From: Fodinibius sp964490705
GTDB taxonomy: Bacteria; Bacteroidota; Rhodothermia; Balneolales; Balneolaceae
Assembly (NCBI GenBank): GCA_964490705.1
Contig: CAZBCG010000001.1
Coordinates: 186,001 to 250,000 of the forward strand
DNA: 64,000 nt
Direction: 5' to 3'
The position numbers and the translations under genes were made by a program. Positions 7,615-16,414 of this stretch are shown here, in pieces. The first letter of the stretch is position 1. Each line of letters opens with the position of its first letter. Under the pieces are notes generated by a model. That model did no database searches, had not been told where the DNA came from, and worked only from the letters and a program-made list of their open reading frames with translations.

Positions 7615-7968
7615 ATGAAACAGCAATCTGTCTTGGTCATAGATAAAGAAGAGGCCGTACGAGAGTCACTTCAATTAGTGTTCGAAGAAGAAGGATTTCG
7701 TTGTTTTATTGCAGAGAATGTACTGGAAGCGAAACAATTGCTGACAGCAGAATCAATCGGCATACTCCTTGTTGACAGTTTACTTTTGACCCCACGATCA
7801 TTCCTGGAGTTTCTTTTGTCAACCTATCCTCAAACAACAGTAATTGTGATGAGTAGTTATGCCGAAAGTGAGGTCATGCAGCAGGCATTACTGGAGGGGG
7901 CTCATGATTTTGTGATCAAGCCGTTAGAATTTCAAGAGCTTATCAGCAAGGTAAAGAGATATGTTTAA
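7615..7968 (+). CDS. Single-domain response regulator with an altered acidic pocket
   Basis: The 117 residues form a lone receiver domain without an output domain. The phospho-acceptor is D54 (LLVDSLL), with S80 and K102 in the conserved switch positions. The acidic pair that holds Mg2+ is D10-K11 instead of Asp-Asp. The N-terminal half (VRESLQLVFEEEGFRC) closely resembles that of the NtrC-type regulator at 5131 (IRESLTIVLEDEGYRC), which suggests duplication from it. A sigma-54 promoter precedes it, so the activator probably switches it on. It may act as a phosphate sink or as a phosphorylation-independent signal. It faces the porin gene across a terminator. Confidence 0.85.
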   Translation: MKQQSVLVIDKEEAVRESLQLVFEEEGFRCFIAENVLEAKQLLTAESIGILLVDSLLLTPRSFLEFLLSTYPQTTVIVMSSYAESEVMQQALLEGAHDFVIKPLEFQELISKVKRYV

Positions 7969-8025
7969 ATTAGTTGTGGAATAGCATTGTTCTGAAATGA
8001 ACAAAAACGCCATTCACAAAAATAT

Positions 8026-8058
8026 AAAAGGCGGGCTCCGGTTAGGAACCCGCCTTTT
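8026..8058. terminator. Bidirectional terminator
   Basis: AAAAGGCGGG and CCCGCCTTTT form a strong stem with flanking A and T runs on either strand. It serves the convergent receiver-domain and porin genes. Confidence 0.85.
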
Positions 8059-8083
8059 ATGTTAACTTTGATTCAGGCGTAGC

Positions 8084-9406
8084 CTAGAAGCTGATTATAG
8101 CTTCAAGCATAAAGCCGTCGAATTCACCACCTTGGTAGATAGAGCCGTTAAAACCATTGCCACTGTACGATTGTGCTACATACTCAACTTTGGCAAGAAC
8201 ATTTTTAGTCAAGAACCAGCCACCGCCAACGTTAAAGCGATCAATTTGAATGTCTCCACTGGTCATTTCGCCGTCAACGAGATTATAACGAGCGCCAAGA
8301 TAGATATCTTCCTGGCCACCAAATCGATAAAGGGCTTCTGCTCCGTACTGGTTGAAGGTACGACTGCTGTTACCTTTGATATTACCAGTAGTATTTTCGA
8401 ATACTCCATAGAATTCGAAGCCTTGGAATTTAACAAAGGGGTTGATCATGATGGCGGTCATTTCGCCGGCAGCAGCGGGAGCACCACGTCCAGGGGTAAA
8501 GCTTGGCGCAAAGCGTCCGGCACGGAACGAACCATCCAGCACTCCATAGTAACGGGAGCCCGCACGGTCACCTGAATACAGGTAAATAGATGGAGAGTTG
8601 GAAACATTCAAGATGGAGCCGCTCAGGCGGAACCGCATGTCTTGGCTCAGCTGCTTGTCGTAAGCAAGTTTGCCGTAAAGGGTTGCATGTGTTTTAATAT
8701 CACTGGCAATAACGCTTTGGTTGAGCTTACCATTGCTAAGGCCGAGCATACCCATTAAGCCGTTGTTGTAATAATAGACCTCACCGGCAACCTCAGTAGT
8801 AAAAGAGTCCATAATATAGTTGCCAATAAATGGGTTGTGAACGCCAGCAGCATTATCGGTACGGCGGAAGTGGTTGTCGCCATAGTTTAACTCCATGTGA
8901 CCTACTTTAACACGGACATTATCCATAAGTCCGGAGAGGAAATCTTCTTTAATAAAGTCCAGGCGATCTACCTGCATATATCCACTTTTGACGTATGTTT
9001 CGTTGTGGTGCTGCGATGTTAAATAAGTGCGCAGATGCATGCGGAGTCCGCTGGCAAGCGCTACATCGAGATCCAAGTTAGAAGTAGCCAGGTTAAAGTT
9101 ATTTTCGAGCTCCGGCAAGTAATTGGAGTTACCTGGATCGACCGGTTGCGCATTTCTCATGTAAAAATTGTCATGGTTGAGAGCCTGAAATTGAATGGCA
9201 TTGGCTCCGCCAATTCTAACAGCCACGCCATCGAATTCTACATCTGTTACAAATGGGGCTTCAAACTGGTTTAATCCCCGCTGGTCGGGAGATGTAAAGT
9301 ATTGCAGGTCTCTGTCGAATTCTTGTGCAGAGGAGGTACCTACAACTACAAATATTCCGACAAGTACTAATGCGATCTGTTTTATGATATTTTGTAAGGT
9401 TTTCAT
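8084..9406 (-). CDS. Outer-membrane porin-like beta-barrel protein
   Basis: About 440 residues with a signal peptide (MKTLQNIIKQIALVLVGIFVVVGTSSAQ) and a long series of alternating beta strands ending in EAIISF. The C-terminal Phe is typical of outer-membrane barrels. Strand patterns such as VRVKVGHMELNYGDNHFRR and IYLGARYNLVDGEM resemble phosphate- or anion-selective porins (OprP/OprO class), but I cannot assign the solute. I start it at the ATG at 9406, because the longer frame begins with GTG at 9415. A sigma-54-like promoter and two enhancer palindromes lie upstream, so it probably belongs to the NtrC-type regulon. Confidence 0.78.
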   Translation of the reverse strand: MKTLQNIIKQIALVLVGIFVVVGTSSAQEFDRDLQYFTSPDQRGLNQFEAPFVTDVEFDGVAVRIGGANAIQFQALNHDNFYMRNAQPVDPGNSNYLPELENNFNLATSNLDLDVALASGLRMHLRTYLTSQHHNETYVKSGYMQVDRLDFIKEDFLSGLMDNVRVKVGHMELNYGDNHFRRTDNAAGVHNPFIGNYIMDSFTTEVAGEVYYYNNGLMGMLGLSNGKLNQSVIASDIKTHATLYGKLAYDKQLSQDMRFRLSGSILNVSNSPSIYLYSGDRAGSRYYGVLDGSFRAGRFAPSFTPGRGAPAAAGEMTAIMINPFVKFQGFEFYGVFENTTGNIKGNSSRTFNQYGAEALYRFGGQEDIYLGARYNLVDGEMTSGDIQIDRFNVGGGWFLTKNVLAKVEYVAQSYSGNGFNGSIYQGGEFDGFMLEAIISF

Positions 9407-9466
9407 GGCAAACACCTGAATTTTAAGGTTGAGTAGTTAATCATTTGTTGTGTTCATTAGTACTAT

Positions 9467-9482
9467 TACAACATCCATTCCA
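9467..9482 (-). promoter_or_regulatory. Possible sigma-54 promoter of the porin-like gene
   Basis: On the minus strand TGGAATGGATGTTGTA keeps the -24 GG and TTG with correct spacing, but the -12 GC reads GT. It is weaker than the other two sites. Support comes from the two enhancer palindromes 125-180 bp upstream. Confidence 0.5.
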
Positions 9483-9608
9483 AGTGAGCCCAAATGAGAA
9501 AATAAATTTATTTTTTTGACAAAACGACGTTTAGAGGGTTTAACAGAAGACTTTAAAGAGAGGCAAATGTTTCTTAATAACGGCCAGCAATAGAATTAGA
9601 GCAGAATA

Positions 9609-9622
9609 TTGCAAGGGTGCAA
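9609..9622. promoter_or_regulatory. Enhancer-like palindrome, site C
   Basis: TTGCAAGGGTGCAA matches the TTGCA-N4-TGCAA form of sites A and B. It lies upstream of the porin-like gene. Confidence 0.65.
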
Positions 9623-9631
9623 CGATGACTT

Positions 9632-9645
9632 TTGCATTGTTGCAA
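9632..9645. promoter_or_regulatory. Enhancer-like palindrome, site D
   Basis: TTGCATTGTTGCAA is the fourth TTGCA-N4-TGCAA site, 23 bp (about two helical turns) from site C. Confidence 0.65.
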
Positions 9646-9678
9646 TAGGTGGTAAGTATAATGACCGATCAGAAGAAG

Positions 9679-10323
9679 TTATTTTTGAGGGGGTGTTTTC
9701 ACTTCTACCTCCACATCAAAATGAACGCTGAGCAACTTGTCGGCGGTAACGAGTCCGCCCATGGTACTGGGCGGTTCTATAGAATAGGTGTCCATGTGGA
9801 TTTGTTTACTCCCTTTTACCTGATAACGCTGATCGCCCAGAACTTTTCCCTGGATGGAAAAGTTTGTGCTTTCCTTTACACCGGCCATTTCCATGATGCC
9901 GTGGGTGGTAATTGGGGTCCACGAGGAGGAGACAGTATTGCTGTCTTCTTTGGCAGGCGAAGCGTGCTTGAGCCGGAAACTAATCGTTGGATGTGATTGA
10001 TGTTTGAGGGCTTGGTATAGATCCTCATTCATGGATTCCTTGTCGCAGCTAAACGAAGTAACAGGAAAGGTAAAGGCCAGATCTACATTTTGGGAATCTG
10101 CAATGGTTTTGCGGGGGTTTTCTGTGGAGGAAATACGAGTAGCCTGCGAAAGTTGTTGTACATCACATTTGTAATCGAACATGCCGGCCGTGCCCTCAAT
10201 CCAGAGTTTCCCGTCGAGTTTAAGGTCTAGAGGTTCCATATTGGTTTGGGCATGACAGACCAATGCAGGCATAACCGTCGCGAAGAGCAATACCGACGAT
10301 AATATAATTTGCCATCCCCGCAT
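9679..10323 (-). CDS. Second YceI-family periplasmic protein
   Basis: This protein resembles the YceI gene at 6633 but is longer and more divergent. A signal peptide (MRGWQIILSSVLLFATVMPALVCHAQ) is followed by KLWIEGTAGMFDYKCDVQQ, the segment SMNEDLYQALKHQSHPTISFRL that matches the YceI core, and a final IHMDTYSIEPPSTMGGLV. I place the start at the ATG at 10323 because the signal peptide begins there. An in-frame ATG at 10359 would add 12 polar residues. I found no sigma-54 element in front of it. It is on the same strand as the porin-like gene, but the enhancer sites lie between the two, which points to separate transcription. Confidence 0.78.
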   Translation of the reverse strand: MRGWQIILSSVLLFATVMPALVCHAQTNMEPLDLKLDGKLWIEGTAGMFDYKCDVQQLSQATRISSTENPRKTIADSQNVDLAFTFPVTSFSCDKESMNEDLYQALKHQSHPTISFRLKHASPAKEDSNTVSSSWTPITTHGIMEMAGVKESTNFSIQGKVLGDQRYQVKGSKQIHMDTYSIEPPSTMGGLVTADKLLSVHFDVEVEVKTPPQK

Positions 10324-10515
10324 AACATCTTCGATATTATCTAAAAAAGAAGAACGCATACTGTTTACCCCTAAGTTTCGATGGATAGGATCAAAAGCGG
10401 TGTTTGGGTTCTCTTGATTGAATTTAACCCCTCATGCTCAGCTAATATTAAAATTAAAATCTTTATTTCATAATCCCCTTTTCTTAAGAGGCGGTTTATG
10501 AGCAATATACATCAA

Positions 10516-10548
10516 AAAAGCCCACCGAGATTTCCCCAGTGGGCTTTT
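10516..10548. terminator. Bidirectional-type terminator after the efflux operon
   Basis: AAAAGCCCAC (10516-10525) pairs with GTGGGCTTTT (10539-10548). It lies just beyond the stop of the RND gene at 10578 and would end the leftward efflux transcript. Confidence 0.85.
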
Positions 10549-10577
10549 ATTATGTTAATGATAATAAATGCCAGGCA

Positions 10578-13500
10578 TTAGGCCTTGGCGGGCTTTACAT
10601 CTTTGCCAGTACCCAGCGAGGGCATCCAGCTTTTTGCTTTAACTTTACTCATTACATTTTCTGCGGTAACATACACCACGGGAATAAACACGAGCGTAAC
10701 CAGCGTAGATGCTGTAAGTCCGCCAATTACAACACGGGCAAGCGAAGCCTGAATTTCCGCGCCCGATCCCACGCCAAACGAGAGTGGCAGCAAGCCCAGA
10801 ATGGTAGTGAGCGTGGTCATTAAAATGGGACGCAAGCGTAGTTTACCCGAATAGATTACTGCTTCACGAACTCCCATGCCGTGCTCGCGGCGCATCAGGT
10901 TGATATAATCCACTAATACAATGGCATTATTTACTACGATACCAATCAGCATGACGATGCCCATCATGCTCTGCATGTTGATAGTGGTGCCGGTTAGCAT
11001 TAGCGTAGGCACTACCCCAATTACAGCTAGTGGAACTGAAAACATAACTACGAGCGGATCGAAGAAGCGCTCGAACTGAGCTGCCATTACCATATAGATG
11101 AGAATCAGAGCCATAATGATGGAAAGCTGGAAGTCGGCAGCTGCTTTTTGCTGCTCCTCATATTCTCCGCTATAGACGATAGAAAACCCCTCGGGAAGAG
11201 TCATGTCGGAAAGTTTAGCCCTGATTTTTTCTACAGCATCTCCAAGAGCAACGCCACTTTCCAGGTTCGCAGAGATATATGATACGCGCTGGCTATTCAC
11301 CCTGTTGATATCTGTCGGTCCACGTCCCTTGCGTTGTGAAACGATAGCTGAAACAGGCAGTACTTCTCCATTTGCAGCGCGGATAGAAATGTTGTCCAGA
11401 TCCGTAGTACTCAGTCGATCTTCGGGCTGCAGGCGCACGGTAATGGGAAATTCATCACCCTCATCGCGGAAGGTTCCTGCGCGGCTCCCGCCAATATTGG
11501 TTTGGATAACGCGAGCCACTTCGCTGACGGTGAGACCGAGATCTGCAATTTTTTCGCGGTCAAAAATGATGTTTTCTTCCGGACGTCCTTCGCGCCTGTC
11601 GGTACGAACTCCGGAGACTTCAGGAATTTCTTCCATACGCCGTTTAATATCCTGCGATATCTCTTTGGCTTGATCGAGATTGTAGCCCCGAAGTTGTACT
11701 TCCACCTCTTCGCCCCCGCCCGATCCAAACAGGCGACGTAAAATCCAAAGTCCCGACTGGGCACTTACGCGAATATCTCCGCCCGGGATAGTACCGGCCA
11801 CTTTTTCTCGTAATTCATCAGCAATTTTTGAGGTGCTCTGAGACCGTTCAGAAGCTTCTACCATTGCAATTTCCACCTCCGCGCGACCATCGCGGACATC
11901 CGTGGTGAGGTGCTCAACATCGTCCATCGGCAAGTTAGCCCGAACTACTTTTTCAAGCTCTTTAAGATACTCGTTTTGGACGGCAATATTGGTACCCTCT
12001 GCCATCATAAAATCCACATCAATTTCATCTGCATCGGATTGTGGAGCCAACTCAACAGGGATGAGCGGCACAACTAAAAAGCAGCCGATTACCAGTACGC
12101 CCGTACTTCCGAAAACCCAACCCTTTTTGCCCAGAAGGGTTTCAAGAAAGCGGGTGTATTTTTCTTCGAGTATTTTGAAGTATCGCTGGAACCAGCTTTT
12201 TTCACCATTTTTTTGCACATCATCCGGTTTTACCGTCAGAAATTTGCTGCACAGCATTGGTACTAATGTAAGAGCCACAAACAGCGAGCAGACGAGAGCA
12301 AAAACCACAACAAGCGCCAGCTGCTGAAAGATCGTACCAGAGATCGTCTGCATAAATACAACCGGTAAAAAGATGACCGATGTGGTAATGGTAGAAGCAA
12401 CAATAGCCCCTCCTACTTCGCGCGTTCCAACCAAGGCACTGGCTTCGAGATCTTCTCCCCGCTCCTCCCTGAGCCGGATGATGTTTTCGAGCACCACAAT
12501 GGCGTTGTCAACAATCAGGCCAACGCCCAGTGCGAGCCCCCCAAAACTCATTTGGTTAAGCGTTAAGCCGTTAAAATAGAGCAGGGCAAACGTAGCGATG
12601 ATAGATATGGGAATGGCTGCAGCAATAATGAAGGTGGAGGAACCATTACGGAGGAAAATATAAAGTACAAAGATGGCCAATAGCGCGCCCCACATTGCCG
12701 CATTCTGAACATTGTTGATCGAGTTTTGAATAAACTCACTCTGATCGGTGGTGACGAACAGATTCATATCATTTCGTTGGGTATTTATTTGCTCAATCTC
12801 TTCGCGGATCTGTTCGGCAACGGCAACCGTATTGGCCCCGGTCTGCTTGCGGATACCAAAACGAACCATTGGTTTCCCATCAATCGTTACAAGCCTGTTA
12901 AGGTCTTCATACCCCCACTTCACTTCAGCAACATCATTCACGCGAATGGGTTTGCCATCCACCATCGTAATTATCGTATTTGCAATCTGGTCGATAGACT
13001 CGTACTCCCCAAGGGTACGCACATAGAGTTGCTGCACTCCTGAATTTACATTACCGCCCGGCAGGTTCACATTTTCACTGGCAATAGCCTGCTGCACTTG
13101 TGCTGATGATAGACCGCTGGCAATCAGGCGATCTCGCTTGAGTTCTACATGTACCTCTTTATAAACACCACCCCAGATACCAATAGATCCCACACCGGGA
13201 ATTTGCTCAAAACGTTTAGTGACCTCGCGTTCCAGGAGCTGTGTTAATTTTTGCAGATTCATATCGGAGTTGGCCCCGACAATAACAATGGGGAAGTTAT
13301 TGGGGTCAAATTTCCAGATACGGGGTGGATCTGCTTCGGGAGGCAACTCATCGCGCACCCGATCCAGGGCAGCCCGTATATCGTTGGCTGCCACATCAAT
13401 ATCAGTGCCCTGGGCAAACTCAAGTGTTACACGGCTTTCGCCCTCTTCGGAGCTGGAGCGCACGCGTTCAACACCGGGCACGCCGGCGATGGTGTTTTCG

Positions 13501-13700
13501 ATGCGTTGGGTAATAATTTTTTCAATCTCTTCGGGACCAACGTTCGGATAATCGGTAGAGACCGTCAGTTGAGGATATTCGACTGGGGGCAATAGATCTA
13601 CCGGGAGGTATCGAAATGAAATTACGCCAAGCACGATGATGATAAGAAACAGCATCGAGGTGGCGATTGGACGATTGACGGCGGTTTCGGTAATTTTCAT
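10578..13700 (-). CDS. RND efflux pump inner-membrane transporter (AcrB/MdtB-like, HAE1 family)
   Basis: The 1040 residues are the normal length for a hydrophobe/amphiphile efflux RND protein. TM1 starts at RPIATSMLFLIIIVLG, and the porter-domain motif PPVEYPQLTVSTDYPNVGPEEIE is intact. The second half repeats the twelve-helix plan (IYMVMAAQFERFFDPLVVMFSVPLAVIG). In TM4 the proton-relay site reads GLIVDNAIVVLEN, an Asp-Asn where AcrB has Asp-Asp. It works as a trimer in the inner membrane with the adaptor encoded 33 bp upstream. No TolC-type outer-membrane channel gene is adjacent. Substrate range cannot be predicted. Confidence 0.93.
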   Translation of the reverse strand: MKITETAVNRPIATSMLFLIIIVLGVISFRYLPVDLLPPVEYPQLTVSTDYPNVGPEEIEKIITQRIENTIAGVPGVERVRSSSEEGESRVTLEFAQGTDIDVAANDIRAALDRVRDELPPEADPPRIWKFDPNNFPIVIVGANSDMNLQKLTQLLEREVTKRFEQIPGVGSIGIWGGVYKEVHVELKRDRLIASGLSSAQVQQAIASENVNLPGGNVNSGVQQLYVRTLGEYESIDQIANTIITMVDGKPIRVNDVAEVKWGYEDLNRLVTIDGKPMVRFGIRKQTGANTVAVAEQIREEIEQINTQRNDMNLFVTTDQSEFIQNSINNVQNAAMWGALLAIFVLYIFLRNGSSTFIIAAAIPISIIATFALLYFNGLTLNQMSFGGLALGVGLIVDNAIVVLENIIRLREERGEDLEASALVGTREVGGAIVASTITTSVIFLPVVFMQTISGTIFQQLALVVVFALVCSLFVALTLVPMLCSKFLTVKPDDVQKNGEKSWFQRYFKILEEKYTRFLETLLGKKGWVFGSTGVLVIGCFLVVPLIPVELAPQSDADEIDVDFMMAEGTNIAVQNEYLKELEKVVRANLPMDDVEHLTTDVRDGRAEVEIAMVEASERSQSTSKIADELREKVAGTIPGGDIRVSAQSGLWILRRLFGSGGGEEVEVQLRGYNLDQAKEISQDIKRRMEEIPEVSGVRTDRREGRPEENIIFDREKIADLGLTVSEVARVIQTNIGGSRAGTFRDEGDEFPITVRLQPEDRLSTTDLDNISIRAANGEVLPVSAIVSQRKGRGPTDINRVNSQRVSYISANLESGVALGDAVEKIRAKLSDMTLPEGFSIVYSGEYEEQQKAAADFQLSIIMALILIYMVMAAQFERFFDPLVVMFSVPLAVIGVVPTLMLTGTTINMQSMMGIVMLIGIVVNNAIVLVDYINLMRREHGMGVREAVIYSGKLRLRPILMTTLTTILGLLPLSFGVGSGAEIQASLARVVIGGLTASTLVTLVFIPVVYVTAENVMSKVKAKSWMPSLGTGKDVKPAKA

Positions 13701-13733
13701 AACATCAGGATTTCAAAAATCGAAGATAAGGTG

Positions 13734-15059
13734 TTAGTTGTTCGCATTTTGTGGTTCAATATCATCAAGTATCCGCTGCAGTAAATCTTGCCGCTGGAGT
13801 CCCTGCATAGCCAAAATGCGTTCCCAGGAGCTGGCTCGAACGCGAGCTTGGTTTCTTCCGGATTCAGCCAGTAGGTTTTGACCAACTGTGATAATCCAGC
13901 TGCCCGGTTCAATTCCTTCAATGCCCAGCTCCATTCGGCCTTCAGCAATTATGTTAACCGGTTTAAACTGTACTTCAGTAGCTTCGGTAAGCGGTGGAGG
14001 ATTATCGGGATCGACCTGTTCTACCGGCTGTACCTCGCTGCCCAGCGAGCTTGCCACATAGACTCCTTGTTCACCCGTTGCCGGATTACTGTAAATAGCA
14101 CTGGTAGGAACAAGCGTTGCCTGCTGGCTTTCGCCATGCAAAATATCGACGGGCACAAACATCCCCGGACGCAAAGCGTTGTTCTCATTTGATACATCAA
14201 TTTCGCCCTCCGTGCTTCGCGTAACGGTATTTAAAAAAGGTGAAATGCGCGACAGTTCAGCTTCAATAACGTTGGTTTCTTTTTGCTGGGGATTAGGGTA
14301 AATGCGGGCGGTCTGACCCACTGTTACTTCGTTAAGCATATCTTCGGTAAGGATGACTTCAACGCGCAAGTTGTCCAGATCACCAATTGTAAATAGCTGT
14401 GTGCTTGAACTGACCTGCATGCCCCGTTCTGCATTGCGTTGTCCCACCGTACCGTTGATAGGGGCCCGAATCACTGTTCGGGACAAAAGCTCTTGCTGTT
14501 CCTTCAAATTTGATTTCGATTGTTCAAGCTGAGCCTCGGCCAGTTCTACATCCGCTTCGGCCGATGACATCTGAGCCTGCAGTGTTTCCATCTCCAGCTC
14601 ACTGGAAAGATCCTGGTCGCTCAGCTTTTTAGTGCGCTTATACTGCGCTTCGAGCTGGCTGTACTGCGCCTTGGCCTGTTTCAGCCGCGCCTGGTTGATG
14701 CGCAGGTTTGCCTTGGCTTGTTCAACCTGCTCTTGGTACTGATTGTCTTGAATCGAAACAATGGGATCGCCTTCCTGTACCAGATCCCCATTTTGGACGT
14801 GCACCTCAGCAATTTTACCTGAGATTTCGGGATACAGCGAAACTTGATTCTGGGCGATTACCGTACCGCTCAGTCGTTGCGACAATGGCAGCGATCCGTA
14901 ACGAGCCTGGATGGCTTCCACCGCGGGAATAGTTTCATTGGATTGTTGTTCCGATGAGCCATCACCTTCGGAAGAGTTGCCGTAGCACGAAACAATCGTG
15001 AAGGCGGCCAGAATTAAGATAGAAATACGAGAAAAAAGGGAAAGCTGGGAGCGCGACAT
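13734..15059 (-). CDS. RND efflux periplasmic adaptor (membrane fusion protein, lipoprotein)
   Basis: A 441-residue adaptor with a lipobox ending at C25 (AAFTIVSC). A lipoyl-like half-domain (GKIAEVHVQNGDLVQEGDPI) is followed by a long alpha-helical hairpin rich in Gln/Glu/Ala (about residues 110-195) and then by the second lipoyl half and beta-barrel (RAPINGTVGQRNAERGMQV). It bridges the RND transporter and an outer-membrane channel. It is the first gene of a two-gene leftward operon. Between its start and the divergent YdjM-like gene is a 192-bp region with a CATTC/GAATG inverted repeat near 15173-15187 that might be an operator. Confidence 0.92.
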   Translation of the reverse strand: MSRSQLSLFSRISILILAAFTIVSCYGNSSEGDGSSEQQSNETIPAVEAIQARYGSLPLSQRLSGTVIAQNQVSLYPEISGKIAEVHVQNGDLVQEGDPIVSIQDNQYQEQVEQAKANLRINQARLKQAKAQYSQLEAQYKRTKKLSDQDLSSELEMETLQAQMSSAEADVELAEAQLEQSKSNLKEQQELLSRTVIRAPINGTVGQRNAERGMQVSSSTQLFTIGDLDNLRVEVILTEDMLNEVTVGQTARIYPNPQQKETNVIEAELSRISPFLNTVTRSTEGEIDVSNENNALRPGMFVPVDILHGESQQATLVPTSAIYSNPATGEQGVYVASSLGSEVQPVEQVDPDNPPPLTEATEVQFKPVNIIAEGRMELGIEGIEPGSWIITVGQNLLAESGRNQARVRASSWERILAMQGLQRQDLLQRILDDIEPQNANN

Positions 15060-15251
15060 TCTTTTTTAGTTAAAAGCTGAGATTAAATCCAAATAAGGTA
15101 CCATCAAAATGTCAAATTCTGTACAAATCGTTCATTAAGAGATGTAATATGTTGTTAGAATAAAGTAAATATTCATTCTGAAGGAATGTTGAACTTTTTT
15201 CCGCAAAAAGTATTTTATGTGATTTATTCTGATATCAACTAAAACGAGACA

Positions 15252-16277
15252 ATGGATACGATTACGCAAATTACGCTTGGCGCGGCGATTGGTGAAGCCG
15301 TGCTTGGTAAGAAGATTGGGAACAAAGCACCGCTCTGGGGCGCCGTTTTTGGGGTTGTGCCCGACCTCGATGTACTGGCTTCTCCCTTTATTAGTGAAAT
15401 GCAGGCCCTGGCCATTCACCGGGGAATTACCCACTCTCTATTCTTTAGCATGCTGGCCGCCCCAATTTTCGGATGGCTGCTTTACCGGTATCGCAAGAAA
15501 AAGGATGTGAGCCAGTGGGAGTGGTCGGCGATGGTATTCGCGGCGCTCATCACGCATATCTTTGTGGATGCCTGCACCAGCTACGGCACCCAGGTGCTGC
15601 AGCCGTTCAGCAACTACACGCTCAGCTTTAACTCCATCTTTATTATTGATCCTTTTTATACCCTGCCGCTGATAACCGGTGTGCTGGCCGCTTTGTTCTA
15701 TCGCCGGACATCCGCCAAGCGACGCTGGGCAAACAACCTGGGAATTGTACTGAGTTCGCTGTACTTGCTCCTTGGCTTTGGGATAAAAGCGCATGTGAAT
15801 AGCGTGTTTGAGCAAAATTTTGCTCAGCAGGATATTCATCCCGAACAGTATATGACGACACCCGCGCCCTTTTCGGTGTTTTTATGGACGGGCTATGCCG
15901 AGGAAAAAGACACCGTGTATGCCGGGCTCTATTCGGTTTTTGATAGTAATTCGAAAATAACGTTTACCGCCGTCTCACAGAATGAATCGTTGTTAGCTCG
16001 ATATAAAGACCAACTGCCGGTAGAACGTATTATCTGGTTTTCGCAGGGGTACTATGCAGCTACTAAAACGGATGAAGGACTCACTGCCCATGACCTGCGA
16101 TTCGGTCGCTCAGATCTTTGGCTCTCCGATAATCCGGCACCGTACGTCTGGAATTACCGCCTGCAGTTTAATCGGGATTCGACCCAAGTAACCGGCTTTA
16201 ACCAGCTGGAGCCCTCATTCAATGCACGGGGCGAAATGTGGGGACAATTGGTTAATCGAATATTTGGAGAGAAATAA
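15252..16277 (+). CDS. YdjM-like membrane-bound metal-dependent hydrolase family protein
   Basis: A 341-residue protein of the YdjM/DUF457 family. The N-terminal membrane half shows MDTITQITLGAAIGEAVLG, VPDLDVL, HRGITHSLFFS and THIFVDACTSYGTQVL, which hold the conserved Asp/His residues thought to bind metal. Five or so hydrophobic helices are visible up to about residue 180, followed by a soluble C-terminal domain of about 150 residues. The biochemical reaction of this family is not established. It is transcribed away from the efflux operon. Confidence 0.82.
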   Translation: MDTITQITLGAAIGEAVLGKKIGNKAPLWGAVFGVVPDLDVLASPFISEMQALAIHRGITHSLFFSMLAAPIFGWLLYRYRKKKDVSQWEWSAMVFAALITHIFVDACTSYGTQVLQPFSNYTLSFNSIFIIDPFYTLPLITGVLAALFYRRTSAKRRWANNLGIVLSSLYLLLGFGIKAHVNSVFEQNFAQQDIHPEQYMTTPAPFSVFLWTGYAEEKDTVYAGLYSVFDSNSKITFTAVSQNESLLARYKDQLPVERIIWFSQGYYAATKTDEGLTAHDLRFGRSDLWLSDNPAPYVWNYRLQFNRDSTQVTGFNQLEPSFNARGEMWGQLVNRIFGEK

Positions 16278-16325
16278 CCCACATATTCTGCTGTTATTCT
16301 TTTTCCGGATTTATTTTGTAACATG

Positions 16326-16335
16326 CCCCCCCCCC
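16326..16335 (+). repeat. Run of ten C
   Basis: A C10 homopolymer sits 80-90 bp upstream of the lipoprotein start at 16415. It is followed by two small hairpins, CTCTTG/CAAGAG and CCTTG/CAAGG. Tracts of this kind can vary in length by slippage. Confidence 0.6.
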
Positions 16336-16414
16336 TTCTTGACTCTTGAAAATGCAAGAGGGATTAAAACCTTGTAGAGAGCAAGGACTCCCACCAATTC
16401 AATTATCCAATATT

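Noticed and set aside
9649..9996. Rightward 115-codon frame over the end of the second YceI gene
   Set aside because: It overlaps a recognisable YceI gene on the other strand and shows no family pattern; its first bases are the enhancer palindromes.
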